Shown here piece by piece: positions 1 through 11,530 of a stretch of DNA of 64,000 nucleotides (its first letter is position 1; each line of letters starts with the position of its first letter). The notes beneath the pieces were generated by a model. That model did not search any database and was not told the origin of the DNA. It saw nothing but the letters and a program-made list of their open reading frames with translations. Origin of the DNA: Ilex aquifolium (taxonomy: Eukaryota; Streptophyta; Magnoliopsida; Aquifoliales; Aquifoliaceae); NCBI GenBank assembly GCA_951799425.1, contig OX637393.1:18743744-18807743 (forward strand), given 5' to 3'. The translations under genes were made by a program, and so were the position numbers.

Positions 1-898
1 AGCTTGTATTTTTACATGTTCTTCCATCCATTTCACTTGTAGTTCTTGTAAGACTTATGTAAACTTAATTTAATGTCTTGAATGTCATTTATTACAAGCA
101 CATTGCAAGTTTAGTTCTCCATTTTGGTTTTCACCATTGTTGCAGGTAGTTTTCTTCATTTCAAGTTTTAAAATGGGTATTGAATGTTTCTATTCCTAGT
201 TTAAGTTTCTTTGCATTAAACGAAGTTCCAATCTTTATTTCTTTGCAACGTCTCTTCATTTCATTTATGGTCTTGCATTAAATATGAGTAGCTAGAATAT
301 AAGTTGGCTAATCCAAGGTCATTCCTCCTCGTAGTGTACGATGACTCAGTTTGACTAGGTTAAGTGTGGACGTGGTTGTGAGTTCTTGATACACCGTAGA
401 CTTGTCATGGGGTATGCTTGAATCCTCACCCCCATTTTGGTCCCGCGCTTCCTACGAATCAATCGAACATCTAGGCACCATTGGAGGAAGGTCTCGAATT
501 GAGTTGGCATTCCCATTGGAATGACCCCGTCGGATTAGCCAACACTTGTTCCATTTCAATTTCATCAAGATACAACCTCAACCCAAACTCAAACAACAAA
601 AGATTTTTACACTTTAACCTTTTTCACCAAAATCACTTTCAAAACAATTCACCTCCTTCCCTAAGGAGACGACCTTAGAATATGATTTCCAAGTAAAACA
701 CGACACTCGAAAGTCTCCCTGCCCTTGGGGAGCACTTTTGTTCACACACACACACACACAGTTCATTCCACCATTATTCTGTTTTCCCATTTCTTGTATC
801 ATTCTAAGGGAGAGTGACACTCCCCCATCCCTATAAGGCATACACACATTGAGGGATGATGTCCGGAGATTAGGGAATACGATGAAAAATGTCAAGCA
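1..898 (+). repeat. 3' part of a plus-strand Athila-type LTR
   Basis: The stretch contains the block found in the downstream half of every LTR of this group here: the segment around 480-535 about a 'cattggaggaagg' and 'cccattggaatgac' core, a (CA)n run near 741-761, and the closing 'gagggatgatgt...attagggaatac' block. It ends in ...CAAGCA at 898, like the LTR ends at 35849 and (reversed) 36271. Its 5' part lies before the window. The next base starts the pol of element A in the opposite orientation, so this is probably the right end of an element inserted into A. No gene is seen. Confidence 0.75.
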
Positions 899-2900
899 CC
901 AATGCACTAAAATCTTTTATAAAACGATGATAAAAACCGGCATGACTAAGAAACGACCTGATGTCTTGGATGACCTTTGGCGTGGGGAGGTTGGAAATTG
1001 CTTCAACCTTGGCTTTGTTGACTTCAATCCCCTTTGCCGAAATGATGTGCCTAAGCACTATCCCTTGTGTCACCATGAAGTGGCACTTCTCCCAGTTAAG
1101 AACCAAATTCTTCTCCTCACATCTCTCAAGTACTCTCTCCAAGTTCTCCAAACAACCTTCAAATGAGTCCCCAAATACGAAAAAGTCATCCATGAAGACT
1201 TCCATAATTTTCTCCACCATGTCGCTGAAAATTCCCATCACACATCTTTGAAATGTCCCCGGGGCATTACATAACCCGAATGGCATTCGACGATAAGCAA
1301 AGATGCCGAAGGGACACGTGATTATAGTCTTCTCTTGGTCTTCCAAATCGATTTCAATTTGATTGTAGCCAGAGTAACCATCCAAGAAACAATAAAATAA
1401 GTGTCCGGCTACTCTCTCCAACACTTGGTCGAGGAATGGCAGAAGGAAGTGATCATTTCTTGTGCAAGAGTTGAGTTTCCGATAGTCGGTACAAACTCTC
1501 TATCCGGTGACTACTCTTGTCTGAATCAACTCGTTCTCCTCATTTGCAACCACGGTGACCCCCGATTTCTTTGGTACCACTTGAGTGGGACTAACCCATT
1601 TACTATCATCTATTGGAAAGATGATGCCCACATTAAGTAGTTTGAGTTCCTCATCCCTCACCACATCCTTCATGATATGATTTATCATTCTATGTGGTTG
1701 TCGGGACGGCTTGGAGTCTTCTTCTAGGTAGATGCGGTGTGTGCAAATGAGGGGGCTTATCCCCTTGATATCGGCAATCGTCCAACCAATTGCTCCCTTG
1801 TGCCTCCTCAACACTTTCAATAGATCATCTTCTTGTTTCAGCTCCAAGGAAGAACTTATGACTACCGAGAAGGTTTTGTGATCCCCCAAGAATGAATATT
1901 TAAGGTTTGATGGCAAAGGCTTCAACTCCAAGTTCGGAGTTTGTAAAGTTGATGAAAAAATTCTCTTCTCTTGTTGTGGAAGCTTCTCAAATGTTGGGGT
2001 TCATTTTTCTACCCCTTGTAAACTTTTCGGCTCCTCTTGATCAACTATCTCCTCCTCCCCCAACTTCAAAGTGCTCAATAGCTCCAAGTGATCCTCCAAC
2101 AAAGTGTCAATCCTGTTGATCTCATGTACTTCTTCGTCATCCGCCAGTTGCTTGCACAAGTTGAACACGTTGAGGTCCATTGTTATATTCCCGAGTGCAA
2201 GCTTCATTAGTCCATTCCTGCAATTAATCATGGCATTAGACGTAGCAAGGAACGACCTACCTAGTATGATAGGAATTTATGAGCTATGGTTAGCAACCGG
2301 ATGAGTATCAAGTACAATAAAATCAACAGGGAAATAGAAAGTATCAACTTGAACTAAGACATCCTGAACTACTCTCCTCGGTGTTCTAACGCTTCGATCC
2401 GCCAATTGAAGAGTGATTAGAGTTGGCTACAACTCTTCAATTTGGAGTTGTTTGTACACCGAATAGGGTAGAAGATTGACACTTGCCCCCAAGTCAAGAA
2501 GTGCTTACTCCACCCGATAATTTTCTATTGTGATAGCAATGGTTGGGCAGCCAGGGTCTTTGAACTTTAGCGGTGTGTTGGTCCTCAAGATTGAGCTCAC
2601 TTGTTCGGTAAGGAATGCCTTCTTATGCACATTCAACTTCCTCTTCACTATGCACAAGTCCTTCAAAATCTTTGCACATGATGGGATTTGTTTTATGGCA
2701 TCGAAGAGTGGGATGTTGATTTTCACCTGCTCAAACATTTCAATGATGTCAGAATAATTAGCCACCTTCACCGGTGGCTTCAAACATTGGGGAAAAGGGG
2801 CCGGAATAGGACATGCATGCACATTAACATCAACAATTTTTTCTTTTTCACTCACCTCACCCCTCTTGGAATTGCCCTTAATCTATTTCTCTTTTTCCAA
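899..2900 (-). pseudogene. pol: Element A pol fragment: protease and reverse transcriptase
   Basis: Minus-strand blocks at 2855-2505, 2231-2001, 1931-1500 and 1424-899 lie in one reading frame. They correspond to the pre-protease region, the protease/linker, the start of RT (VSPTQVVPKKSG motif) and the RT palm with GYSGYNQIEI, MPFGLCNAPGTFQ and the catalytic FMDDF near 1185. The frame ends in the thumb (AGFYHRFIKDFSAL) exactly at the junction with the LTR at 1-898. In-frame stops include TAA at 2505-2507 (Gln CAA in element B) and TAG at 1500-1502 (Trp in C). In the live family this protein would process Gag-Pol and copy the RNA genome. Non-functional. Confidence 0.85.
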
Positions 2901-3399
2901 TATGGCCTTTGGTGAGACTTTTGGCAAAATGGTCTTGTCAATTTAATTGTCACTCCTAAAGGTGGTGACTGCCTTGAGTTCTTTACAACTCTCTTTGGTG
3001 GATTCGGATGACTCTATCACGTGTTGACCCCTAAGGTTCTCTTGGGGTTGAGCGGGAAATTTCCCCTTCTCTTGTTGTGATGACCCTATGGCATTGGTCA
3101 ATTTTGTGATTTGAGTCCGAATGTCATTAAAAGCGGCGGCAGTTTGGTTTGGCTACGGATGAATTGGTGCACGACATCCTCCAAATTTCTTTTATGAGGC
3201 GGTTGGTAGGTGGGTGGGTTTGATGATCCTTGTTGACCAAAACTTTATGGAGGTGGATATTGTGAAAACCCTTGTGGATTGGACCGGGGGTATTGGGAGC
3301 TAGACGAAGGACCTTGACCATGGTATTGATTTTGCTTGGGAGGCATGGGAGGTGAAAAAGAACTAGACCCGTGAGGAATGGGATTCTCATTCTTCCAAC

Positions 3400-4590
3400 T
3401 AAAGTTCAGGTGATTGCTTCAACCTGGATTATATATATTAGAGTGTGGGGAGAATGATTGCCTACTTTGATTGAGGCATTGACTTACTCATGGTACACCT
3501 CTTTAAGTGCTGGAATGTTGGGGCACTTCGAGATGGAATGCTCAACACTCTAAAAAATAGAGCAAAATTCCTCGCTCTTTGTAATGTTGGACACCTCATG
3601 TCTCCTATTAACCTCTAGACTCTCCATTTTCTGAGACAATTTGGTGATTTTGGAAAGCAAGTCTTCCCGATCCCTTAAATCATACATCCCTACCTTGTTT
3701 GGTTGATTACTACCCGGAGAGGACCTCGGTACATTGGCGAAATCCATGATATCCCAAGATTGTGCATTTTGTGCCAATGTATTGAAGTACTCTAGGGCCT
3801 CATCGGGATCCTTCTTTAAAAAATCCCCATTGCACATCATGTCTATGAACTGTCGATGGCCCGGTGTAATCCCTTTGTAGAAGAAACTCACCAATTGTCA
3901 TGGTTCAAAATCATGATATGGAATGGATTGTAGCAATTCCTTGTAGCGATCCCAAAATTGATAAAATTGTTCATTGGGCTTTTCCAAAAAAATTTGGATT
4001 TGTTTTTTAAGAGCCGTGGTCTTGGGCACAGGAAAGAATTTGTTCAAAAATTTGGAAATCATTTGTGCCCAAGAGCTTATTAATCGAGGCTTCAAGGAAT
4101 TTAACAACATTTTAGCTTTGTCTTTAAGGGAAAAGGGGAACAATTTCATACGAGCTATATCTTCCATGGCATGATTAGCGAGGAAGGTTGCAACTATTTT
4201 CTCGAATTCCTTAATGTGCAAATAAGGATTTTCTCTTTCAATTCCATGGAATTTAGGAAGTAGCTGTAACATTCCTGGTTTAAAAAGAAAGGCATGAGCT
4301 TGGACCGGTAAAAGAATGCATGAGGGAGTGGTGCTACAAGTTGGTTGGAGATAATCCCGCATTGACCTCACCGGAGGATCAATTGGGATATTGTTTCCTT
4401 CATTCCTAGGAGGGAGAAAATGCATTCGGGGGTTTGGCATTCTAGATTTTTGCATTTCCCCACCCCTTCGAACATTAGCCTCCTCACCCTCGAAATTATC
4501 ATCGGCATCCTCGAGTGGATCTTGGTCAAGATTCATATTAGGTTCTATGGGTCGTCTAACCAATCTGTTTTGGTCATCCCGTCCCCACAT
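3400..4590 (-). pseudogene. gag: Element A gag remnant
   Basis: The minus-strand frame opens with MWGRDDQNRLVRRP, matching the start of gag in element C, so I take 4590 as the start although the open frame extends to 4641. It covers a proline-rich N-terminal part and the retrotransposon gag core (LLPKFHGIERENPY, MEDIARMKLFPFSL, FLNKFFPVPKTTALKK, FYQFWDRYKELLQ). An in-frame TGA at 3895-3897 replaces the Trp of EPWQLVSFFY. Downstream of 3550 the frame shifts around the zinc-knuckle region, which survives only as fragments. Gag would form the virus-like particle. Confidence 0.85.
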
Positions 4591-4658
4591 GCAAACACAA
4601 TACCTACAATTGAAATGAAAAGTAAACAAAAGTATATACAAGGAGTAACGTACCTCGG

Positions 4659-4678
4659 CCCGTGATGAGAATCACGGG
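4659..4678 (-). promoter_or_regulatory. Conserved leader hairpin downstream of the PBS (element A)
   Basis: On the minus strand, CCCGTGAT, loop TCTC, ATCACGGG: a perfect 8-bp stem with a pyrimidine tetraloop, directly after a GGTAAGT splice-donor-like sequence and shortly before gag. The same stem occurs in C and in both E copies. Confidence 0.65.
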
Positions 4679-4726
4679 ACTTACCTCCGTTATCCGAAAT
4701 CACCTTCTAATTCAACGCTTTGCCTT

Positions 4727-4743
4727 CCCCGACAACGGCGCCA
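4727..4743 (-). other. Primer binding site, tRNA-Asp type (element A)
   Basis: The minus strand reads TGGCGCCGTTGTCGGGG, complementary to the 3' end of plant tRNA-Asp apart from one C-to-T change relative to the PBS of C and E. It lies three to four bases inside the LTR end, where minus-strand DNA synthesis is primed. Confidence 0.9.
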
Positions 4744-4746
4744 AAA

Positions 4747-6367
4747 ATACTTGATCAATGTGTATATGGCTTATGTGTGTAGGTGAGTGTCACTCTCCCT
4801 TGGGTTCAATTCTAGAAATGGGGAAAATGTGTGTGTGAATGAAAATGTGTGTGTGTGCAAAAGTGCTCCTCAAGCGAAGAGAGACTTTCGAGTGTCGTGT
4901 TTTACTTGGAATTGAGTATTCCAAGGTCGTCTTCTCAGGGAAGGAAGTTTGAATCGTGGTGAAGGTGATTTTGTAAAAATAGAAAAGTGTAAAATCTTGT
5001 GAGTTTGTGTTTTGATGAGTGGAGTTTTTGATTAAAATGTAATGAAAACAAGGTTGGTTAATCCAAAGGGGTCATTCCAATGGGAATGCAAAATCAACTC
5101 AAAACATTCTTCCAATGGTGTCTCGATACTTGATTGATTTGTAGGAAGTGAGGGAATAATGTGAAGGTATAGGCTCAAGCATACCCCGTGACAAGTCTAC
5201 GGTGTATCAAGAGCTCACAACCACGTCCGCACTCGACCTAGTCAAACCAAACAACTTACACTACGAGGAGGAATGAGAAAGAGTTAATTTAGCATACCCA
5301 AGAGAAAATCTCTCTTGGATTAACCAACTAAAAACTTAGCTATTCATAATAAATTCAAAGACATACAATATGTAAAGAGACATTTTAATGAAATGGAGAT
5401 TAAAACTTGTATTAATGTAAAGAAAAGTTAACTACAAGGATAAGTGTATTTAATATCCATTTGGAAAGCTTGAGAAGGAAAACATAAATACAAACATGGT
5501 AGATTCAAGAATATCTTGCTAAACTTGAAATACACTTGCAATAAATGAGATTAAAGTGCAATAAATGAAGATTACAAAAGTATTACAGCTTACTACAATG
5601 AAATGGGTGAGAAAATGCAAAAATCCAAACTTTCTCTCTCTAGACTATGTCTTCTTCCTTGAGTTTCTCTCTCTAAAATGTTGAATAATGGTCTGTAAAT
5701 CCTTGTATTTTCGTCCATGAGGCTCATATAGCCTGTGTGTGCAGGCTTCCCATCAATGGGAAGTGATTTGATGCTTGGACAGGCTAGGACAAGCCTAGCC
5801 TGCAACCCCCCAGCTCCCTCTTTCTCTCTCTTCCTCATAAATGCATTTTCTTCCAAAGTCCAACCCTAGGTGCAGGGAGGCATGCTGGGATGTATAACAT
5901 GTCAGGGATGTGTGGGAGAAATAGAGGTGGGCCCCACAAGCAGAGAAAACTTGAGTTGCAGAATCTGGCATTTTTCAGCAAAACCTACCGGTAGGTCGAT
6001 GAAAAACCTACCGGTAGGCTCTGTTCCAGTGAGCAAAACCTTCCGGAAGGTTTCCAGTAGGTCCAACTCCAGTGAACAAAACCTATCGGTAGTTTTATGA
6101 GCAAGCCTACCGGTAGGTTTTTACTTGGTTTGCCCCTTTCTTGATCTTTTCACCTTCCAAGCCACCCGTTGAGCCTCCCCTTCATCTCTATTGACTTTGA
6201 GCACTATGATGGGGGCTTAACTCAAGCCATTTGCAACTCTTTACCTACAATCACACAGCAACTTCATTAATTGTCTGATTAATTGCATTTCCTCCCCTTT
6301 TCACCACAAAAGCAAGTATAAAAGGGATACAAAAGCGTATATGATGTGCAATATTTTGTGCTAATTA
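4747..6367 (-). repeat. 5' LTR of element A
   Basis: Minus-strand LTR of about 1.6 kb. Its start at 6367 reads TAATTAGCAC, a one-base variant of the TGATTAGCAC start of C and D. Its 3' end next to the PBS is shortened compared with other LTRs. It contains two hairpin-forming repeats (cttcccatcaatgggaag near 5746 and aggctaggacaagcctagcct near 5781) and a palindrome cluster at 5985-6122. No gene. Confidence 0.8.
5985..6122. repeat. Palindrome cluster AACCTACCGGTAGGTT / AACCTTCCGGAAGGTT in the LTR of A
   Basis: Five palindromes or near-palindromes of 12-16 bp lie within about 140 bp: three of the ACCTACCGGTAGGT type, one ACCTTCCGGAAGGT and one decayed copy. The array mixes the flavour of elements B/D (CCTTCCGGAAGG) with a TACCGGTA core like that of C/E. 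Confidence 0.85.
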
Positions 6368-6695
6368 GAAACCCACGAATCTAATACAAAAAAAAACACA
6401 AAAATAAAATTTTACATCAAATTGTTTTACGTAAAATGGACATCAACTAGTAAAATAAATGAGTTTTTAAATTGTCAAACTTAAAAATAATTTAGATCAA
6501 AATAAACTTTCAAAATTTTAATTTGTCACCCATAACTCCTAATTTCACGCCCCACCACATGTTTTAAATATTAATTGTAGTGGTTACACTATATCAGTAT
6601 TGTCAAGTTTTTTATTTCTCACTTTTTCAAATTACCACCTCTCCATATAATAATCAACCATGTAAAAAAATTGAGTTCACATTATAATTCTTATT
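6368..6695. other. AT-rich stretch without recognisable features
   Basis: Contains only AT-rich sequence with A and T runs. No open frame, repeat match within the window or structured motif was seen. It may be the DNA into which element A inserted. Confidence 0.4.
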
Positions 6696-7868
6696 GTCAT
6701 ACCCTAATTGATTTGGAAGCAGAATTGACGTGTTTTGGTGGCACCTTGCACCAAGGAACTTCATGACTTTGAAGTAAGGTGATGTAGTTAATGTATTGAA
6801 CAAAATTCAAGATGCTATGCTCTAAGCTCTCTTCATTATGCTTCCAGTAAAACCGGGGAAAAATTAAAATTTTATGAAAAGGATAAAACATTAATTAGTC
6901 GTTACAGTATGGGTTGAAAACTCAAATTTTTCTACAACTTGGATGACGAAATGGATTTTACCGTTGGATTTTTCTCACAAAATCTAGATACCCAATCAAT
7001 TTTCGTTGAATTCTGAGACAGTCGGATTTTCACGTTTTACGAGACAATCGGCGACGCGTGACTAAAATAAATGCGATCACACTTTTTTGCAAAATCTGAG
7101 AAATAATTTAAATTTAGTTCAATAAAAATTACTGAACCTAACCTGGGACGAGATTTAATTGATTTGAAATAAAATCGGATCAGAAAAAGTCAAGACATGT
7201 GGCGCATTTTCAACCAAGCAATTGGGAAGTATAAAAATGGAAGAAAATTAGATTTTCTTCCCATTTGTCTTCATCCATTCTGATAGAGAGAGAGAGAGAG
7301 AAAAAAATAGAAAAAAATAGAAATTTCTCCCTTCCCATCTTCTTTCCTTGATCCGTAAAGATCCGACCGTCGGATTGCTTCAGCCAAGAACTAAAGTTGT
7401 TCTACGCGACGAAAATTATAAGACCATACCAACGATCGTGCATTTTCTCCAAAATCCCAAGGATGGGATTTTAGGGCTAAAGCTTTGAAAATTGGTTTTG
7501 GATTTTTAAGGCTCTTACAATGTGGATGTACACTACAAGAGGTAGAGTTCCTTTCCTAACAAGCCTTATTTCCAACTTAGGGTTGAAATATGAAATTGGT
7601 AGGGTGTTAGATATGAAATCTCATGTATAACACATACATAGGGTTGTTAGAATTGGGAAATGGGTATAAGAATATGCTTAAAGCAAATCTTGCATGATTG
7701 TGTTTTGATGAAATTGTTTGATATGAATTTCATGAACAATGCGTTGTTTAGGCATTCTATGTGTTTACATAATCTTTGCCTACTAAGTGTTTGATGAAAT
7801 GCTTAAGAAATTGAAGTATGTTAATTGGATGGAAATCAAATGTAACATGCCTTGGATAGATTGGGAAA
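6696..7868 (+). repeat. Probable truncated LTR of a different gypsy family
   Basis: Starts TGTCATACCC near 6696, has a good TATA box (TATAAAAA, 7230-7237) followed by a GA repeat and a CT-rich leader, and shows no similarity to the Athila-type LTRs around it. The layout (about 530 bp of U3, TATA box, GA-rich leader) suits the 5' part of an LTR, but no second copy or clean end is present, so the assignment is tentative. It is cut at about 7868 by an Athila-type LTR fragment. Confidence 0.35.
7230..7237 (+). promoter_or_regulatory. TATA box of the putative LTR at 6.7-7.9 kb
   Basis: TATAAAAA about 45 bp upstream of a (GA)n tract at 7285-7300, a common plant promoter and leader arrangement. Confidence 0.45.
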
Positions 7869-8579
7869 AATAGGCTAGGACAAGCCTCTCCCCAAGCTAC
7901 CCCTTCTCTCCCATCCTCATTAATACAATAGCCTCCAAAGTCTTTTAATTGTGTAAGGGAGGCATGGAAATGTGTAAGGAAATGTTGGGGGGCAAGTGGG
8001 AGAAGTGTAGGTGGGAACCCCAAGCAAGTGGAGATGAGTTTCAGGCGTTTTTGGGCTGTTCGGCACGGCGTACCGGTACTGAGTACCGGTATTGTACCGT
8101 ACCGGTACTGCGTACCGGTACTCTAAACCTTCTGGACCACTTTTCGTAGAATCGTCATAACGTTTGATCCAACCGTTGGATTGAGCTGAAATTTTGAAAA
8201 AATACAGAAGACATCCAGATCTACAACTTTCATGTTTTGAACTTTTTCATATTCGAAGTGGATCATGGTCAAAATGGAGGAAAACCGAGGCTCTTCAACC
8301 CAGTGGTGTGGCTGCTGGCGCCTTTGTTACCAAACACCAATACCTCCTTGATTTCATCACTTTTAAGCCTCCAAATCTTCATGTAATGTGTCCATGCCCT
8401 CACCACACATCCAACATAGTTGCAAGGTCCTAAAATACATGATTTAAGCTATAAAAACATGCAACATCAAGAATTCAACATTATTCATAAAATCGGCTAA
8501 CTCTAAGTACTTAGATGCAAAAGTTGAGTTAAAATGCATGTAATGAAGCCTTGAAATATACAATATTTTGTGCTCATCA
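7869..8579 (-). repeat. 3' LTR fragment (TGATGAGCAC family) of a deletion derivative
   Basis: On the minus strand it starts TGATGAGCAC at 8579, directly after a polypurine tract, so it is the 3' LTR of a minus-strand element. It matches the first 690 bp of the LTR of element E, including the GTACCGGTAC cluster (8062-8123), and is broken at about 7869. Confidence 0.8.
8062..8123. repeat. GTACCGGTAC palindrome cluster
   Basis: Three full GTACCGGTAC-type copies and one partial copy in about 60 bp, at the same place as in the LTRs of C and E. Confidence 0.85.
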
Positions 8580-8594
8580 CACCCCCCAACTTAA
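8580..8594 (-). other. Polypurine tract
   Basis: Minus strand TTAAGTTGGGGGGTG immediately before the LTR start at 8579. This is the plus-strand primer site and is identical to the PPT core of element E. Confidence 0.8.
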
Positions 8595-10108
8595 GCTTTG
8601 CTAGTCCCTAGCAAACAAAATATAAAAAGCAAGCAAACAAAATAAACTTATACTAATTCCGCAATTGCATTTAGCACATGCAATAAGCCTTTAAACCCCT
8701 AGGTGATCCCTAGTGGACGAGTTTTGTCTCGTGAAGGTTTCCAGTGAGGGTACCTACAAACTTCTTTTCCTATTATCCAATATTTAAAATATATTCCCTT
8801 ATCTTAACTAGCAATGGGATGTCAAAAACAACTTGCTCCGAAACACCAGAACTAAAAACACATGCAACACATCATAGCCTTAAATGCTATTCTAGAGTAT
8901 TCACATACACATTCATTTTCAAACTCGTGTGTGAGTGCAATGAACATGTAATTTAAGCATTTACACGAAGGAATTCACATTCAAATAGCTATCCAAATTT
9001 AGCTTTGATGCAAAACTCACCAAGGGTTTCTCTCAACAAAGAGTAACTCAATGATTATCCGAGCATGCACTCCATGTGTATATGTGAGATATAATATTGT
9101 GCTCAAAACGAAATAAGCTCACATATAATCCAAAAATGAAGTATGCATAAAAATGAAACAACCTTGGCATAATCTCATGAAAGGAATGCTAGGGCATTAG
9201 ATAGAAAAATCAACTCCTCTTGTTCTTTTAAAAGTATGCATCCCCATACTTCTCTAGATCATTTAGGACTTTCAAGGGTTGTATTGAGGCCTTGGGGTGA
9301 TATTGAGGTAAGGGAAACGAATGATATAGGATAACAAAGAGGGTTGTTCCGAGTGAATGACCTTTATTTCAAAAAGATCTCCCTTTTATGGGATTTCTAG
9401 GCTAACACCATCACCACACTCTTTGTTTCTTTTCTTTCTTTTCCTTAACATTTTCCTTTTCTTTTGATCATTCTTTTCTTCTTCCACCCCTTTTCTTCCT
9501 TTTCTTGGATTTTCAATCTTTTGATAGTCAACTCTTTTGAGTTTCAACATCCTTCATCCATATTGTTTGGTTTTCCACACCATACTTCCTTCTCTTTTAT
9601 CATCACTCATACTTAGCACTAGGAACAACCAAGGTAAGGTAGATATTTATCATTTTCAATGGCTTGGTTACATGTGTGGCATAGAAACGAATTCAATTAA
9701 GGCTCAATCATGGCACTAGAGATAATGTTTCACAAGAAAAAGGCAAAGGCTCAAAGCATTTCAAAGATGGCCTAAGATCATCTCTAGATAAGCATAGGAG
9801 GAGCATTTTGCGTTTCAAGACAAAGTCAATCAACTACCCAAAATCACCTAACCAAAACAAGCATAATGAGATTATTGAACAAATTTGGAATTTGAAAAAT
9901 TGTTCCTTGAGTAATTGTAAGTTCCCTCCAACAAGAATTGACACTAAAGTTCACATGGGTACTTACTCATCTCCACTATTCATGTCAAGCACTCAAATGT
10001 GAACTCAATCCGTAAATTTCCAAAAATTACAAGTTCATGGTGCACTTATGGTTGAGTTCAAAAGCAAACAAGTATGTGATACTCTTAACAATAGGATAAA
10101 ATTCTCCA
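8595..10108 (-). mobile_element. Noncoding 3' internal region of a gag-pol-deleted element
   Basis: Collinear in reverse with the noncoding internal part of E (about 42800-44270), including the pyrimidine-rich tract (9416-9540), the 'gatggcctaagatcat' block (about 9766) and the 'ctcatgaa' block (about 9175). No coding capacity. Gag, pol and most of the 5' LTR are missing: the left part of a second LTR (10109-10438) joins directly to this region, as expected from an illegitimate-recombination deletion. Confidence 0.75.
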
Positions 10109-10438
10109 GATTCGAAGCGGATCATGGTCAAAATGGAGGAAAACCGAGGCTCTTCAACCCAGTGGTGTGGCTGCTGGCGCCTTTGTTACCAAACACCAAT
10201 ACCTCCTTGATTTCATCACTTTTAAGCCTCCAAATCTTCATGTAATGTGTCCATGCCCTCACCACACATCTAACATAGTTGCAAGGTCCTAAAATACATG
10301 ATTTAAGCTATAAAAACATGCAACATCGAGAATTCAACATTATTCATAAAATCGGCTAACTCTAAGTACTTAGATGCAAAAGTTGAGTTAAAATGCATGT
10401 AATGAAGCCTTGGAATATACAATTTTTTGTGCTCATCA
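10109..10438 (-). repeat. 5' LTR stub (first 330 bp) of the same deletion derivative
   Basis: Nearly identical to 8252-8579. On the minus strand it starts TGATGAGCAC at 10438 and breaks off at about 10109 without PBS or gag. Confidence 0.8.
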
Positions 10439-11530
10439 ATAACCCAGAAGGACAAGCCATTCATGAGGATCATTTAGGTTTTGTACCACACATCAGTAGA
10501 AAATCCTCAACGTTCCAATGGAGGACAAGCTATACCGGTAGGAACATCGTGGATCTTTAACTGGATGGTCTTATGATACACTGATGACATAATTCCAGGC
10601 ACAGCACCAGAATTACGTACATCACTATATCATGCATTAACCATACATATATAAATAAACATATAAATAAAATAGTAGCATTTCCATAATCTAACCAATA
10701 TTATACATATGTTTACCCTAGTTTGAAGGGTATAAACGACTACTCACACTCCATTGCTACATACAAACAAGGAGTGTGACTATTCGTCATTACAGCTAAA
10801 ATTAAACGGTAAACTGTACAACTTCTTTCACAAGGAACAATTGAAACACAACCACTTTTATTATCATTTAAGACACAAAAGTGGCGGTAGTTCAACTATC
10901 CGAATAGAAAGATACAATAGAAATGTAGAAATACAGAGTAACAATAAAAGTGTATCACGGACCGACTAAGAATTTCTCTTTCTTTCTTTCTCTCTTTCTT
11001 TCTTTCTTTCTTTCTTTCTCTCTTTGGCTTTGGTGTGGCCGGCCTTGAAAGAAGAGGTATTGGAAGGCTTGGAAGGAATTGCTTGAAAAATGAACAAGGC
11101 ACCCCTATTTATAGAGGGGGAGGAGTATTCGGCCAAGGAGGGTGGTCCCAACCATTTTCCCAACCTTCCAAAAGGTTATGCCTTGCAGTAGGGGTCCTAG
11201 GTGTCGTTCTTCTGGAGCTGCCACTTGTCAGGGTCCCAACCACTAGCCCAACCTTTCGAAAGGTTGGTGTCTTGCAGTGGTGCTAGTTGTCGTCTTCTTG
11301 GGCTGCCACTTGTCAGCTTCTTATTGGTCCAAGTTTCTTTATTGCACCTTGGTCCTTCGTGACTTCAAGCTTTGCAAATTGGTCCTGTATTCTTCAGTAT
11401 TTCTGCATTTGACTGTAAATATTTAAAACTGTAAATTAAGCACAAACTATAATTCATAATATTTACTTGTTTTATCTTACAAAATTGATTACTTAATCAT
11501 CCTAATTTATACACTAATTAAGGTTAATCA
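10439..11530 (-). repeat. LTR fragment of the element G family
   Basis: Collinear with 56390-57412. On the minus strand it starts TGATTAACC at 11530. It carries a TATA box (CTATAAATAG, 11105-11114), a GA-rich leader seen as a TTTC microsatellite at 10973-11025, and two palindrome-like sites upstream of the TATA box: a near-palindrome 'aaccttccaaaaggtt' (about 11162) and 'cccaacctttcgaaaggttgg' (about 11247). The TGATTAACC start abuts (GT)n at 11531, so it probably inserted into the CA repeat of element B. The other end is broken at 10439. Confidence 0.7.
11105..11114 (-). promoter_or_regulatory. TATA box of the 10.4-11.5 kb LTR
   Basis: CTATAAATAG on the minus strand, downstream of the palindromes and upstream of a GA-rich leader. 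Equivalent to CTATATATAG at 57056-57065 in the LTR of G. Confidence 0.7.

Larger units (their letters stand above)
899..6367 (-). mobile_element. Element A: decayed Athila-type Ty3/gypsy element, 3' part missing
   Basis: Read on the minus strand it has an LTR (6367 to 4747), a tRNA-Asp-type PBS, gag, protease and reverse transcriptase, and stops in the RT thumb region at 899, where a plus-strand LTR begins. RNase H, integrase and the 3' LTR are not in the window and may lie beyond its left edge if the LTR at 1-898 is a nested insertion. The coding frame is largely preserved but cut by many in-frame stops, so the element is dead and fairly old. Confidence 0.85.

Noticed and set aside
849-1251. 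Plus-strand open frames at 849-1251, 15078-15386 and 16647-17213
   Set aside because: Antisense to RT and gag-pol; codon patterns mirror the conserved minus-strand proteins.
6696-7868. Host gene promoter and first exon (TATA box and GA leader)
   Set aside because: No open frame of useful length follows and the segment is cut by an LTR, so a truncated LTR is the simpler reading, though not proven.
10896-11163. Lys/Glu-rich open frames at 10.9-11.2 kb and 56.9-57.1 kb
   Set aside because: They are translations of the GA/CT microsatellite in the LTR leader, not genes.
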